NCBI GenBank assembly: GCA_964250615.1
Contig: CAXUGM010000002.1
Source: Blautia sp900556555
GTDB lineage: Bacteria > Bacillota > Clostridia > Lachnospirales > Lachnospiraceae
DNA: 64,000 nucleotides
Strand: one strand, 5' to 3'
The notes under the pieces are model-generated. The model was not told the DNA's origin. It saw only the letters and a program-made list of their open reading frames with translations, and searched no databases. Below, one piece after another: positions 27,537 through 35,897 of this stretch; positions within the stretch are counted from its first letter, which is position 1; the number at the start of each line of letters is the position of its first letter. Position numbers and translations under genes: made by a program.

Positions 27537-28577
27537 TTAATCGCAAGCAGCTTTAAATTCTGTCCAGTTCTGATTATAAACCTCTTCTGCTTCCTGGCTC
27601 ACATTCTGAATAATCTCACCTTTTGTTACAGAATCCGGCACTACCAAATCTGGGTTTACCAGTTCATCTGCTGCCTTGTTGGTACAATAATAACCAAGGA
27701 AATCAAAGCATTCTGCCGCTACTTCCGGTTCTAAAATATAATCTAAAAATTCATAGGCTTCTTCGGTATCCGGTGCATTCTTTGGAATAAAGAAATTCAT
27801 AATTCCAAATCCCAGTCCTTCTTCCGGGTAAACCACCTTCAAATCAGGATTTTCCGCAAGAGCTGCAATCACCTGAGAAGTATAGAGAATCCCCACTGCT
27901 GCTTCTCCATTCAGCAACGCATTCTGAGTATTCGTATCCTGAATCATCCTGATATTCGGTGCCAGTTCTTTTAATTTTTCACCCGCTTCTTTGATCACAG
28001 CCGGATCTTCTTCATTCATACTCTTGCCCATGGTCAGCAGCACCATTCCTTCAATGGCACGATAGCTGGCAATGGTAGCAATCTGGTCTTCCAATTTTGG
28101 ATTCCACAAATCACTATAACCCTTGATTTCAAAATCCACCTGTTCCGGGTCATATACAATTAACGGAATCCCTGCTCCATGAGGAATGGTATATTTGTTG
28201 TCCGGATCATAAAACTGGCTCTGATACAAAGGATTAATATTTCCATAATTTGTAAGCTTTGACTTGTCCAGTTCTTTGGCCAGTCCATTGTTTACCACCT
28301 GTTCAATGATGTAGTCATCTCCAATGACCAGGTCATAATCTTTTCCATCTGACTGCTGCACTTTCTCCAGCATGGTTTCATTAGAATCAAAATTGGAACT
28401 AATGATCCGGATACCCTTTTCTTCCTCAAATTTATTCAGAACTTCCTGTGGAAATAATCCTTCCCAGGTATATAATACCAGCTCTTTGTCTGCTTCTTCT
28501 TTCTTTTCGCCACAGCTAGCCAGCATTGTTCCGGCCATCACTGTGCACAGCAGCATTGCAAGTATTCTTTTTTTCAT
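27537..28577 (-). CDS. potD: Spermidine/putrescine-binding lipoprotein PotD
   Basis: This 346-residue lipoprotein has a lipobox ending at Cys22 (GTMLASC). It is a type-F solute-binding protein: the mature start ELVLYTWEGLFPQEVLNKFEEEKGI is the polyamine-binder signature (first part quoted). It delivers spermidine or putrescine to the PotBC channel. It is the last gene of potABCD, separated from potC by 27 bp. Confidence 0.93.
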   Translation of the reverse strand: MKKRILAMLLCTVMAGTMLASCGEKKEEADKELVLYTWEGLFPQEVLNKFEEEKGIRIISSNFDSNETMLEKVQQSDGKDYDLVIGDDYIIEQVVNNGLAKELDKSKLTNYGNINPLYQSQFYDPDNKYTIPHGAGIPLIVYDPEQVDFEIKGYSDLWNPKLEDQIATIASYRAIEGMVLLTMGKSMNEEDPAVIKEAGEKLKELAPNIRMIQDTNTQNALLNGEAAVGILYTSQVIAALAENPDLKVVYPEEGLGFGIMNFFIPKNAPDTEEAYEFLDYILEPEVAAECFDFLGYYCTNKAADELVNPDLVVPDSVTKGEIIQNVSQEAEEVYNQNWTEFKAACD

Positions 28578-28604
28578 ATCTACTACCTCATCTTTCTTTT
28601 AGTC

Positions 28605-29381
28605 TTATTTCTGTGTCTTCTTAGCAATCAAGGATGAAAGCACCAGAACCAGGATAATAACAGCTAAAATAATCGTGCACAGAGCATTAATCTCCGGTGT
28701 CACTCCTGTCTTTAACTGGGCATATACCTTCACCGGAAGAGTATTCAGCCTTGGCCCGTTTACAAAAATACTGATTACCACATCATCAAAGGACATGGCA
28801 AAAGCCAGCAATGAGCCGGACAATACCGCAGGCATAATCAAGGGCATTGTAATATCAAAAAAGGTTCTCACAGGACCTGCTCCCAAATCTCTGGCTGCTT
28901 CTTCTAAAGATTTGTCGATGCCTACCAGCCGTGCCTTCACCATCATAAAAATATAGGGAATACAAAATGTAGTATGTGCAATCACCAGTGTTATCATACC
29001 AAAAGGTAAATTTAACAAAGAGAAAAATACCAGGAACACCATGCCAAGGATGATTTCAGGAATCATAATCGGAATGGTAGAAAGATACTCCATCATCCCC
29101 TTACTTCTGTAATTCACCCTGGCCATTCCCACTGCCCCTAAAGTTCCAATCACAGCAGAAATCCCACAGCTTAACACGCCTAAAACAATACTGTTCATCA
29201 AAGCTTCTTTTAAATCTCTGTCTTGTGCCAGGATTTCATACCATTTTAAAGAAAACCCGGTAAAACTGGCTGACAGCCTCGATTCATTAAAAGAAAAAAT
29301 CACCACCATCACCAGAGGCAGATACATCAGAAGCGTCAGAACTGCCAGATATACCTTCGGCCATTTCCATTTCTTTTTCAA
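28605..29381 (-). CDS. potC: Spermidine/putrescine ABC permease PotC
   Basis: This 258-residue permease has six membrane helices and the EAA loop EEAARDLGAGPVRTFFDITMP. Initiation is at TTG 29381, within GGAGGGATTGTATTG, overlapping the potB stop by 4 bp. It pairs with PotB as the transmembrane dimer. Confidence 0.93.
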   Translation of the reverse strand: MKKKWKWPKVYLAVLTLLMYLPLVMVVIFSFNESRLSASFTGFSLKWYEILAQDRDLKEALMNSIVLGVLSCGISAVIGTLGAVGMARVNYRSKGMMEYLSTIPIMIPEIILGMVFLVFFSLLNLPFGMITLVIAHTTFCIPYIFMMVKARLVGIDKSLEEAARDLGAGPVRTFFDITMPLIMPAVLSGSLLAFAMSFDDVVISIFVNGPRLNTLPVKVYAQLKTGVTPEINALCTIILAVIILVLVLSSLIAKKTQK

Positions 29382-30235
29382 TACAATCCCTCCAAATCTT
29401 TTACATGAGTCACCTTGCGATAAACAAAAATCATCAGAGACGTAAGTACCATAAGCACAACAGCCAGTGCTGCTGCAAATGGCCAGTTACTTCCTCTGGT
29501 CAGTTGATCTTGTATAACACTCCCCACCAGTACGATTTTATTTCCTCCCAGAATATCTGCAATAAAGAACAGACCCATAGAAGGAATAAAAGTAAGTATC
29601 ACTCCTGTAAGCAATCCTGGCAAAGTCAGCTTTAATGTAATCGTAAAAAAAGCTTTCGCCGGACCTGCCCCCAGGTCTCTGGCTGCTTCTACTAGGGACC
29701 AGTCCATTTTTTCCACGCTGGAATACACAGACAAAATCATAAACGGAAGCAGTGCATAAATCATTCCAATAACCACAGCCGGATAGGAATACAAAATTTT
29801 TAAAGGTTCTTCTATCAAGCCCAGTTTTAAAAGCAACGTATTCAGCACACCCTTTGCCTGAAGGATCAGAATCCATCCATACATCCGAATCAGAGAGCTG
29901 GTCCAGAAAGGAATCATAATCAGAAGCATCATTCTTTTCTTTCCTTTTTCAGACAGCTTTGCCATAAAATAGCCAAAGGGATATCCAAGAAGCACAATCA
30001 ATACGGTACTGGTAATTGCCAGTTGGAAAGACTGAATAAAACTCTGGAGATATACAGGCTCCCCGATTTTTCTATAATTATCCAGGGTAAATTTCCAAAT
30101 GGTGGAAGAACCTGCTCCCGGAGTGGCAAAACTCAGGGCAATCATGTATAAAAGCGGTCCTGCAACAAAACAAATGGTAAATACATATAGCGGAAGCACT
30201 GTAAGAAACAAACCTGGTGTTTTCTTTTTTTTCAT
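29378..30235 (-). CDS. potB: Spermidine/putrescine ABC permease PotB
   Basis: This permease of about 285 residues starts at ATG 30235, overlapping the potA stop (ATGA) and preceded by AGGAGG; the longer open frame upstream is inside potA. The EAA loop is VEAARDLGAGPAKAFFTITL. It has six membrane segments and forms the channel with PotC. Confidence 0.93.
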   Translation of the reverse strand: MKKKKTPGLFLTVLPLYVFTICFVAGPLLYMIALSFATPGAGSSTIWKFTLDNYRKIGEPVYLQSFIQSFQLAITSTVLIVLLGYPFGYFMAKLSEKGKKRMMLLIMIPFWTSSLIRMYGWILILQAKGVLNTLLLKLGLIEEPLKILYSYPAVVIGMIYALLPFMILSVYSSVEKMDWSLVEAARDLGAGPAKAFFTITLKLTLPGLLTGVILTFIPSMGLFFIADILGGNKIVLVGSVIQDQLTRGSNWPFAAALAVVLMVLTSLMIFVYRKVTHVKDLEGLY

Positions 30236-31311
30236 CCTAGTGCCTCCTGCCCTAAATCCACGAACACGGCCTGCTCTGGTTTCCATCCCACACATACTTT
30301 CTGTCCTGGAATCAGATGAGAATCCATACCATAGCGGCTGGCTGTCAGCTCTTTTCCTGATTTCAATTTTAAGGTCATATGGAGCTGTCCGGCATTGAAT
30401 GATTTATCTTCCACGACTGCTGCCAGCCCTTCCGTACACTCTTCACATACAGAAAGATTTTCTCTTCTCACTGCCAGGGAAATTTTCTTTCCTACACTTA
30501 ATTCCGGAACAGCTTTTGCGTGAAGTATCTGTCCTTCTATTTCCACTTCCGCCATTTCTCCCTCCAGGCACTGAACCGTCCCTGTAAGAATATTGGCATT
30601 CCCCACAAAATCTGCTACATAACTGGTTTTGGGATGATTATAGATTTCATCCGGTGTTCCAATCTGCTCAAACTGTCCGTCTTTCATAACCACAATCCGG
30701 TCCGACATATTGATTGCTTCTTCCTGGTCATGAGTAATATATAGGAAAGTAATCCCCAGTTTTTTCTGCAGCCGTTTCAATTCAATCTGCATGGAACGTC
30801 TCAGTTTGAGGTCTAAAGCCCCTAAAGGCTCATCCAGAAGCAACAGTTTTGGGCGGTTTACAAGAGCCCTTGCGATAGCTACCCTCTGCTTCTGTCCTCC
30901 TGACAATTCTGAGGGCATCCTTTTTTCATATCCTTCTAACTGAACCAGTTCTAACATTTCCTTTACTCTGGTCTTTATCTCTCCCTTTGGTACTTTCCTG
31001 ATTTTTAACCCGTATCCCACATTTGCCTCTACATTCATATGGGGAAACAAGGCATAATTCTGAAATACTGTATTTACATCTCTCTCATTGGGCGACAGGC
31101 TGGTTACCTCTTTCCCATCCAGAAACACATGGCCTTCTTCCGGATGCTCCAGCCCGGCGATAATACGCAGTGTTGTCGTTTTTCCACAACCGGAGGCACC
31201 AAGAAATGTAATAAATTCTCCCTTTTCTATGGAGAGTGTAATTCCATTGAGTACATCTGTTTCACCGAAACTTTTTTTTATGTTTCTTAATTCCAGTAAT
31301 TGTTCACTCAT
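30232..31311 (-). CDS. potA: Spermidine/putrescine ABC ATPase PotA
   Basis: This 359-residue ATPase has Walker A GASGCGKTT, signature LSGGQKQRVAIARAL and Walker B LLLLDEPLGALD. A C-terminal TOBE-like regulatory domain lies at about residues 270-350. It is first in the potABCD operon. A TTGACA with a poor -10 lies upstream (about 31380-31350). Confidence 0.95.
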   Translation of the reverse strand: MSEQLLELRNIKKSFGETDVLNGITLSIEKGEFITFLGASGCGKTTTLRIIAGLEHPEEGHVFLDGKEVTSLSPNERDVNTVFQNYALFPHMNVEANVGYGLKIRKVPKGEIKTRVKEMLELVQLEGYEKRMPSELSGGQKQRVAIARALVNRPKLLLLDEPLGALDLKLRRSMQIELKRLQKKLGITFLYITHDQEEAINMSDRIVVMKDGQFEQIGTPDEIYNHPKTSYVADFVGNANILTGTVQCLEGEMAEVEIEGQILHAKAVPELSVGKKISLAVRRENLSVCEECTEGLAAVVEDKSFNAGQLHMTLKLKSGKELTASRYGMDSHLIPGQKVCVGWKPEQAVFVDLGQEALG

Positions 31312-31444
31312 GTTTTTTCCTTCTTTTTATACTATTTAAAACGTTACCATGATATATAATGACATAAATGCCGGTTGCTGTCAATTACCGGAATCCTTTT
31401 TTGGATATTTTTCATCCAGTTTATCTCGTTTTTCAGAATAAGGG

Positions 31445-31473
31445 TTGTCAAGAATCCTATTTTAAGGTATTGT
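31445..31473 (+). promoter_or_regulatory. Promoter of the HD-domain gene
   Basis: TTGTCA (31445-31450), a 17-bp spacer and TATTGT (31468-31473) lie about 43 bases upstream of the ATG. Confidence 0.55.
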
Positions 31474-31516
31474 AAAGTTAGAAATGGTTATAGAACATAT
31501 AAAAAGGGGGATACCG

Positions 31517-31933
31517 ATGATAGCGGAGGCAAAAGAACTTGCAAAACGTTTTTTGGATGAAACAACCTATCTTCATTCAGAAAGAGTGGCATCCTATACG
31601 GAAGAAAACAAAATGATTCCTCACGAACTAAGGGAGCGCTGTATTGCCCTGGCATGGCTTCATGATTTATGGGAAGACTCTTCCTGTGGAATAGAGGAAA
31701 TTCTTCCTCTTGACCCTCAAAAACTTTTGGTCACCTATATGTCTTATATCACCCACCAGGCTCAGGAACAAAACTATACCGAATATATCCAGACAATCAA
31801 AAACATCCAAAATTTATATCCCGAAGTATGGTGGGTCAAACTGGCGGATATGAAAGATCACCTGAGCCAACAGGAAACCTTAACACCAAGGCTCAAAGAC
31901 AAATACACAAAAGCCCTATCGGTTCTTCTCTAA
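31517..31933 (+). CDS. Small HD-domain phosphohydrolase-like protein
   Basis: This 138-residue protein has the metal-binding residues of an HD/RelA-SpoT-hydrolase-like fold: H near YLHSERVA, the pair HD in ALAWLHDLWEDS and a late Asp in WWVKLADMKDHLS. Substrate unknown; nucleotide hydrolysis is the usual family activity. ATG 31517 has AAGGGGG upstream, and the longer frame has no ribosome site. It lies directly before tRNA-Thr. Confidence 0.75.
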   Translation: MIAEAKELAKRFLDETTYLHSERVASYTEENKMIPHELRERCIALAWLHDLWEDSSCGIEEILPLDPQKLLVTYMSYITHQAQEQNYTEYIQTIKNIQNLYPEVWWVKLADMKDHLSQQETLTPRLKDKYTKALSVLL

Positions 31934-31977
31934 ACCATATATTTTCAGCCGTACTTTTAGAACTTGCAAAAATACAC

Positions 31978-32006
31978 TTGACATCATCTGGAAAATCCAG
32001 TAAAAT
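31978..32006 (+). promoter_or_regulatory. tRNA-Thr promoter
   Basis: TTGACA (31978-31983), 17 bp, TAAAAT (32001-32006), ending 18 bases before the mature tRNA. Confidence 0.75.
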
Positions 32007-32024
32007 TTATGTTCGGATACAGTT

Positions 32025-32097
32025 GCTGGAATAGCTCAGCTGGTAGAGCACTTCACTCGTAATGAAGGGGTCGTGGGTTCGAGTCCCATTTTCAGCT
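32025..32097 (+). tRNA. tRNA-Thr (anticodon CGT)
   Basis: The cloverleaf is complete: acceptor GCTGGAA/TTTCAGC (one G-T pair), D-arm GCTC..GAGC, anticodon arm TTCAC TCGTAAT GAA with CGT at 32058-32060, and T-arm GTGGG TTCGAGT CCCAT. The discriminator base is T and CCA is not encoded. Its 3' end is the apparent integration site of the prophage. Confidence 0.95.
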
Positions 32098-32108
32098 TAG
32101 TCCTAAAA

Positions 32109-32150
32109 GGCTTGAAACACCAGTATTTACAAGGGTTTCAGGCTTTTTTT
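32109..32150 (+). terminator. Terminator downstream of tRNA-Thr
   Basis: A stem of about 10 bp with G-U pairs (32109-32118 with 32135-32144) is followed by seven T. It lies on the prophage side of the junction, so the phage supplies the tRNA terminator. Confidence 0.7.
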
Positions 32151-32223
32151 ATTACTTTTTTTAGTTAGAACGTTTGTTTGGAAAATCCTTAAAAAACCTC
32201 AAAAATACCCTAAAAAACCCATA

Positions 32224-32248
32224 AAATTTAGTCAAAAATTTAGTCAAA
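32224..32248 (+). repeat. Direct repeats near attL, candidate integrase arm sites
   Basis: AAATTTAGTCAAA occurs twice, at 32224-32236 and 32236-32248, about 130 bp from the tRNA end. Short direct repeats beside att cores are typical arm-type sites of tyrosine integrases. The assignment is inferred. Confidence 0.4.
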
Positions 32249-32317
32249 CAAATGCATGAAATCCCCTTATTTTATGCAGGGTTCAGCGATTCCGAAGATG
32301 AAAAAAACTTGTTTTTT

Positions 32318-32350
32318 CCTCCCAGATTGCCAGTCTGGGAGGGTTTTCTT
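32318..32350. terminator. Terminator at left end of prophage
   Basis: CCTCCCAGA pairs with TCTGGGAGG (32318-32326, 32334-32342), followed by GTTTTCTTTT. T-rich DNA also lies on the other side, so it may act both ways. In the excised circle it would lie downstream of the integrase. Confidence 0.65.
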
Positions 32351-32370
32351 TTGTTCGGTTTTCTCTCTTT

Positions 32371-32389
32371 ATACGCACATTGTGCGTAT
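32371..32389 (+). promoter_or_regulatory. Palindromic operator A
   Basis: This is a perfect inverted repeat, TACGCACA-T-TGTGCGTA, flanked by A and T. It is identical to operator B, which lies 65 bp downstream. Confidence 0.75.
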
Positions 32390-32428
32390 TCAACAAATCC
32401 TAACCATTATTTTTGTGTAAAAAGTCAA

Positions 32429-32457
32429 TAGACATTTACGCACATTGTGCGTATAAT
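32429..32457 (+). promoter_or_regulatory. Operator-controlled promoter of the left accessory module
   Basis: TAGACA (32429-32434) and TATAAT (32452-32457) are 17 bp apart. The spacer is filled by operator B, TACGCACATTGTGCGTA (32437-32453), which runs into the -10. A protein bound there would exclude RNA polymerase. Confidence 0.75.
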
Positions 32458-32491
32458 ATAGTTACAAGATAAAGCAAAGGAGATAACGAAA

Positions 32492-32902
32492 ATGAAAAAA
32501 TACAACTTATCAAAAATCATGAAAAGAGCATGGGAAATGGTTAAAACAGCAGGTTTCGGAATCTCCGAAGCACTCAAAAAAGCATGGAAGGAAGCAAAAG
32601 AAACTATGATGAAAGGTACAGAAAAACAGATCACTTTTGCAAAAGATTTAATGGAAACTATGACCAGCAGATTCACAGAACTTCTGTCAGCTTGTCCAGA
32701 TCAGCATAAAGAAATGTGGACAAACATCACATCTGGGATTACTGCAATCATGAACGAATCTTATGCCGGTGATGTTATCGAAACTCTGTTACACAAAGAC
32801 GATAAAGACTTTATGTCATACTACAAAGCACTCTATGTAACCATCAGCAATAAACACAATGTTATGACAAAAAGAATCATGGCAGAGGTTTATAATAAAT
32901 AA
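32492..32902 (+). CDS. Phage accessory protein, helical and lysine-rich (unknown)
   Basis: This 136-residue protein is predicted mostly helical. The N-terminal motif LSKIMKRAWEMVKTAGFGIS is followed by EALKKAWKEAK, a pattern shared by many small Firmicute mobile-element proteins. The remainder (about 45-136) is unrecognised. It is the first gene behind the palindromic operator, with AAAGGAG before the ATG. The function is unknown; it could be an early lysogeny, anti-defence or nucleic-acid-binding protein. Confidence 0.7.
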   Translation: MKKYNLSKIMKRAWEMVKTAGFGISEALKKAWKEAKETMMKGTEKQITFAKDLMETMTSRFTELLSACPDQHKEMWTNITSGITAIMNESYAGDVIETLLHKDDKDFMSYYKALYVTISNKHNVMTKRIMAEVYNK

Positions 32903-32918
32903 TCAGGAGGAATATGAT

Positions 32919-33089
32919 ATGAAAACTTTAAAAGAATGGGCAAACGAACACTTTTGGGACAATGCAAAACCTGTTGTTATCGTGGATGAGCGTGGAAAAG
33001 AATTAGACATCCGCAGAGAGGAATATAGCAACTACGAATTTATCAAAAATGAAGAAACTACAGATGAAAATATCGTAACAGTAAGATAA
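32919..33089 (+). CDS. Small phage protein (56 aa)
   Basis: It starts 16 bases after the previous stop with a full AGGAGG. The protein (MKTLKEWANEHFWDN...) is acidic and contains VVIVDERGKELDIRREEY, which looks like a short beta hairpin plus helix. Function unknown. Coding is supported by the ribosome site and tight operon spacing. Confidence 0.65.
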   Translation: MKTLKEWANEHFWDNAKPVVIVDERGKELDIRREEYSNYEFIKNEETTDENIVTVR

Positions 33090-33132
33090 TCAAAAGCTGT
33101 CCTACCGGCTATACGGGGAGAAGGAAGAAAAT

Positions 33133-33474
33133 ATGAAAGCACTTGATGTTTATTGCAATTATGGTGTCTTGGCAGCGGAAAAGAGAAATATATACACTTA
33201 TGGCAGTGAGCACCCTCACGCTACCTGCTCAGATAAGATAACCGTATTTATCCCGGATAAATGGGAATTATATACAGGTCCATCCGGAGATCTTATGGTA
33301 CAGGCTCCCTGGGGCTGGTGCTATGGAATCAATGATGTGTTATCTGATCTAAACGGATATGCTGTTTTTAAAGCATTTGATTCCAACGGGCACCCTGCAA
33401 CAGCCTATTTGTACACTGCCGAACAATTAGAAAATAAAATGACGAAAAAAGAAGGTAGGAAAAATGAACTTTAA
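33133..33474 (+). CDS. Hypothetical phage protein (113 aa)
   Basis: The protein is rich in Tyr, Trp and Gly (IPDKWELYTGPSGDLMVQAP, then WGWCYGINDVL), suggesting a compact beta fold. GGGGAGAAGG precedes the ATG. Its end overlaps the next gene by 11 bp. Not recognised. Confidence 0.65.
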   Translation: MKALDVYCNYGVLAAEKRNIYTYGSEHPHATCSDKITVFIPDKWELYTGPSGDLMVQAPWGWCYGINDVLSDLNGYAVFKAFDSNGHPATAYLYTAEQLENKMTKKEGRKNEL

Positions 33475-33652
33475 AGAATTGCTGGAAAAACATAACCTTG
33501 GCATGAAGCAGTTTAGTGAATACTTTAAAATCCCCTTACGCACGGTACAAGCCTGGAATTATGGAGAACGAAGATGTCCTGCATATGTCCTGGAGCTTAT
33601 CGAATTTAGGCTGAATCATGACCCCGGAATCACAGGTGGAAAACATGAATGA
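33464..33652 (+). CDS. Small helix-turn-helix protein
   Basis: This 62-residue XRE-like HTH (GMKQFSEYFKIPLRTVQAWN, about residues 12-31) has almost nothing outside the DNA-binding domain. It is a good candidate for the protein that reads the palindromic operators upstream, but that is inference. It overlaps its neighbours on both sides. Confidence 0.75.
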   Translation: MNFKELLEKHNLGMKQFSEYFKIPLRTVQAWNYGERRCPAYVLELIEFRLNHDPGITGGKHE

Positions 33653-34229
33653 AAGAAGTAATATCCGGCCTCGCACTTGCAAGGAATGTGGCCGCTCTTT
33701 CCTTGGCGGCCCCAGGGCTTGGTATTGTCCAGATTGCAGGACAGAACGGACAAAACAACAGAATAAAGATTTTAAGATGCGTAAAAAAGCTGGTAAAACC
33801 ATCCCGGTTGGAAGCGTAATAAAATGCGAGCTGTGTGGAAAGGATATTATTAAAAATAGTGGTTTACAGAAATTTTGTGAAGAATGTGCCACAAAACATC
33901 TAAAATCTGTGGATAATCAGCAATCCCTGGAATGGAAAATGAACAATCCGGAGAAAATAAGAGAATCGAAACGAAGCATCTCTAAAATGCGGCACTCCCA
34001 AGAGCCTGTAAAATCCGGTGTTAAAGGTGTACATTGGGATAAGGGGAAACAGTTGTGGTGTGCGTGTATAAATTTAAAAGGTAGGCAATATAAGATTGTT
34101 TACTCTAAAGATATCGCACTGGCCATCCAGGCCAGAAAAGAAGCTGAATCCTTAAACATATCATCTGTTGCAGATATTGATATGTTAAAATCTAAGTATA
34201 AAATGCTTAAAGACAGTTTAGGAGAATAG
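33645..34229 (+). CDS. Zinc-ribbon protein with AP2-like DNA-binding domain
   Basis: This protein of about 194 residues has two CxxC...CxxC ribbons (CKECGRSF...CPDC and CELCGKDI...CEEC) in the first 85 residues. An AP2/ERF-like segment follows at about 120-165 (SGVKGVHWDKGKQLWCACIN, then AIQARKEAE). Phage AP2 domains normally accompany HNH homing nucleases; no HNH motif is visible, so this may be a DNA-binding remnant or regulator. AGGTGG supports ATG 33645 over an upstream frame extension. Confidence 0.7.
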   Translation: MNERSNIRPRTCKECGRSFLGGPRAWYCPDCRTERTKQQNKDFKMRKKAGKTIPVGSVIKCELCGKDIIKNSGLQKFCEECATKHLKSVDNQQSLEWKMNNPEKIRESKRSISKMRHSQEPVKSGVKGVHWDKGKQLWCACINLKGRQYKIVYSKDIALAIQARKEAESLNISSVADIDMLKSKYKMLKDSLGE

Positions 34230-34230
34230 A

Positions 34231-34491
34231 ATGGAAAATAAAATAATTGATTTAATCGAAGATGCTTTAAAACGTGAAGATTATGAGCTTCGCATCAACT
34301 TTCTTGTATTCAGCCTCATGTCCTACGAATCTAATGACGCAGTGGATAAAGAGCGTCAATCCACCTTTTATCTGAAAGAAATATTGAATTATATAGAGAA
34401 TAAGACCGAAAATGAAGTAAGAAATGATAAATTTGATTTCCTTACTCATCTGAAAGATAATATTAAAAAATATCTTGATTTCCCTGGTTAG
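34231..34491 (+). CDS. Hypothetical phage protein (86 aa)
   Basis: This acidic helical protein (MENKIIDLIEDALKREDYEL...) starts one base after the previous stop and ends the accessory operon before a strong terminator. Not recognised. Confidence 0.6.
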   Translation: MENKIIDLIEDALKREDYELRINFLVFSLMSYESNDAVDKERQSTFYLKEILNYIENKTENEVRNDKFDFLTHLKDNIKKYLDFPG

Positions 34492-34494
34492 ACT

Positions 34495-34526
34495 ATTCCC
34501 CGGCATAGAGCCGGGGAATCTTTTTT
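34495..34526 (+). terminator. Terminator of the accessory module
   Basis: A perfect 10-bp GC stem, ATTCCCCGGC/GCCGGGGAAT (34495-34504, 34510-34519), is followed by CTTTTTT. It isolates the module from the converging lysis genes. Confidence 0.92.
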
Positions 34527-35607
34527 AAGAAATCAGAGACTTAAATGTATTATGTCCTGCGATACCATCCACAGTAAGCCCATGATCTGCCTGATACTTT
34601 CTCACGGCAGCCTCTGTGCCGGCACCGAAGATGCCAGGATTTTCCAAGCCGCTTGGATTGTATCCTTTAAGCATAAGCAAAATCTGGAGGGCTGTGACCA
34701 TATACTGGGTTTCTCCTCTACGGACAGTATGTCTTCCTAATGCACGTTCCGATTTTGTTCCCCAGATTCCGTCCAGTGCAAGTCCTGCATGATAATCTAA
34801 GTTCATTGCCTGCTGCAATACTTTAATCCCAGCTTTGATTGTATTAGCACCACGGATTCCATCTGCATTTAATCCAGTAACAGCAAAGTTTCTTGCGTGA
34901 ACCTGTCCATCCTTTACAATCGGATTACCAGATTGCTGTACAGGTGTAGGTTCTTGGGTTGGCTTCTGCTCTCCTGTTGCTCCTGCATACTTATCCCAGG
35001 CTGTCGCATCCATATAAGCTTTGTTTACATCCAGGTCACCATTATAGCCCGGTAATCTGCCTAAACTGCTGTACTGGTGGATAGCAAGGGTTTTAAATGC
35101 TCCATAGCCTTTTCCATCTGTCCAAGGTTTGTCCCGGTATCCATTCTGTGGTTTGTTGTTTGGATATTGTGCCATCCACAGCGGATATCCTGCCTGTGCT
35201 ACAGATGCCCAGTTATACTGTCTGGTAACGGATGCACTGGTGTACAGAAATGCTTTCACGCCTGTTTTCTGATATACTCGGTCTAAGAATTCTTTCGCCC
35301 AGGCAACACCCAAAGAAAGCTCCTCTTCCCAGTCTAATACCAAGATTGCTTTTCCAATATAGTTTTGTACAGTATTTACGAAAAAGTCTGCTTCTGCTGC
35401 TGCACTTCCCTTGCATCCATTTTCTCTTGCATAGTGGTACACCCCAACTTTTTTTCCGGCGCTCATAGCCTGGTTCATGGCTCTGTTATAATCTGGATTT
35501 ACATATCCGGTTCCTCCGGTGGCTTTTACGATTACAAAATCACAAGGGACTGCATTTAAGTTAATCCCTTTCTGCCAGCTACTAATATCAATTCCATTCA
35601 TGCTCAT
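34525..35607 (-). CDS. Endolysin: GH25 lysozyme with peptidoglycan-binding repeats
   Basis: This 360-residue endolysin begins with a GH25 muramidase domain (GIDISSWQKGINLNAVPCDF; acidic pair in AILVLDWEEE; about residues 3-200). A linker rich in Pro/Gln/Thr follows. Two peptidoglycan-binding_1-like units (about 235-355) come next, ending AAVRKYQADHGLTVDGIAG. It cuts the N-acetylmuramyl-beta-1,4 bond of host murein at lysis and depends on the adjacent holin. Confidence 0.93.
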   Translation of the reverse strand: MSMNGIDISSWQKGINLNAVPCDFVIVKATGGTGYVNPDYNRAMNQAMSAGKKVGVYHYARENGCKGSAAAEADFFVNTVQNYIGKAILVLDWEEELSLGVAWAKEFLDRVYQKTGVKAFLYTSASVTRQYNWASVAQAGYPLWMAQYPNNKPQNGYRDKPWTDGKGYGAFKTLAIHQYSSLGRLPGYNGDLDVNKAYMDATAWDKYAGATGEQKPTQEPTPVQQSGNPIVKDGQVHARNFAVTGLNADGIRGANTIKAGIKVLQQAMNLDYHAGLALDGIWGTKSERALGRHTVRRGETQYMVTALQILLMLKGYNPSGLENPGIFGAGTEAAVRKYQADHGLTVDGIAGHNTFKSLIS

Positions 35608-35652
35608 ATTTTTCTTCCTTTCTGCTTTCCAGGCGCAACAAAATAGAGGGCT

Positions 35653-35883
35653 TTATTTGCCCTCTGTAACCTCTGGAATACCTGCTACACTTGTAAGTAC
35701 GCTTACAACTCCTGCCACTACCGCACTAGATACCACCATCTGCCAATCCACTGCGGAAATGACTGCCCCGGTGCCAATCACTGCAACGGCTGTCTGTGCC
35801 ATAGTTTTAACTGCACGGATTCCTGCCGCTTTTAACCATTTCTTAGTATCTACTGATACTTTCAATACGCAATTCTTAAACAT
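35653..35883 (-). CDS. Phage holin
   Basis: This protein of about 76 residues has two hydrophobic segments (TMAQTAVAVIGTGAVISAV and MVVSSAVVAGVVSVLTSVAG) separated by DWQ and a short charged tail, like the r1t holin family. ATG 35883 is favoured because AGGAGG is eight bases upstream; ATG 35889 is too close. It lies between the XhlA-like gene and the endolysin. Confidence 0.85.
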   Translation of the reverse strand: MFKNCVLKVSVDTKKWLKAAGIRAVKTMAQTAVAVIGTGAVISAVDWQMVVSSAVVAGVVSVLTSVAGIPEVTEGK

Positions 35884-35897
35884 ACTCATTTCCTCCT

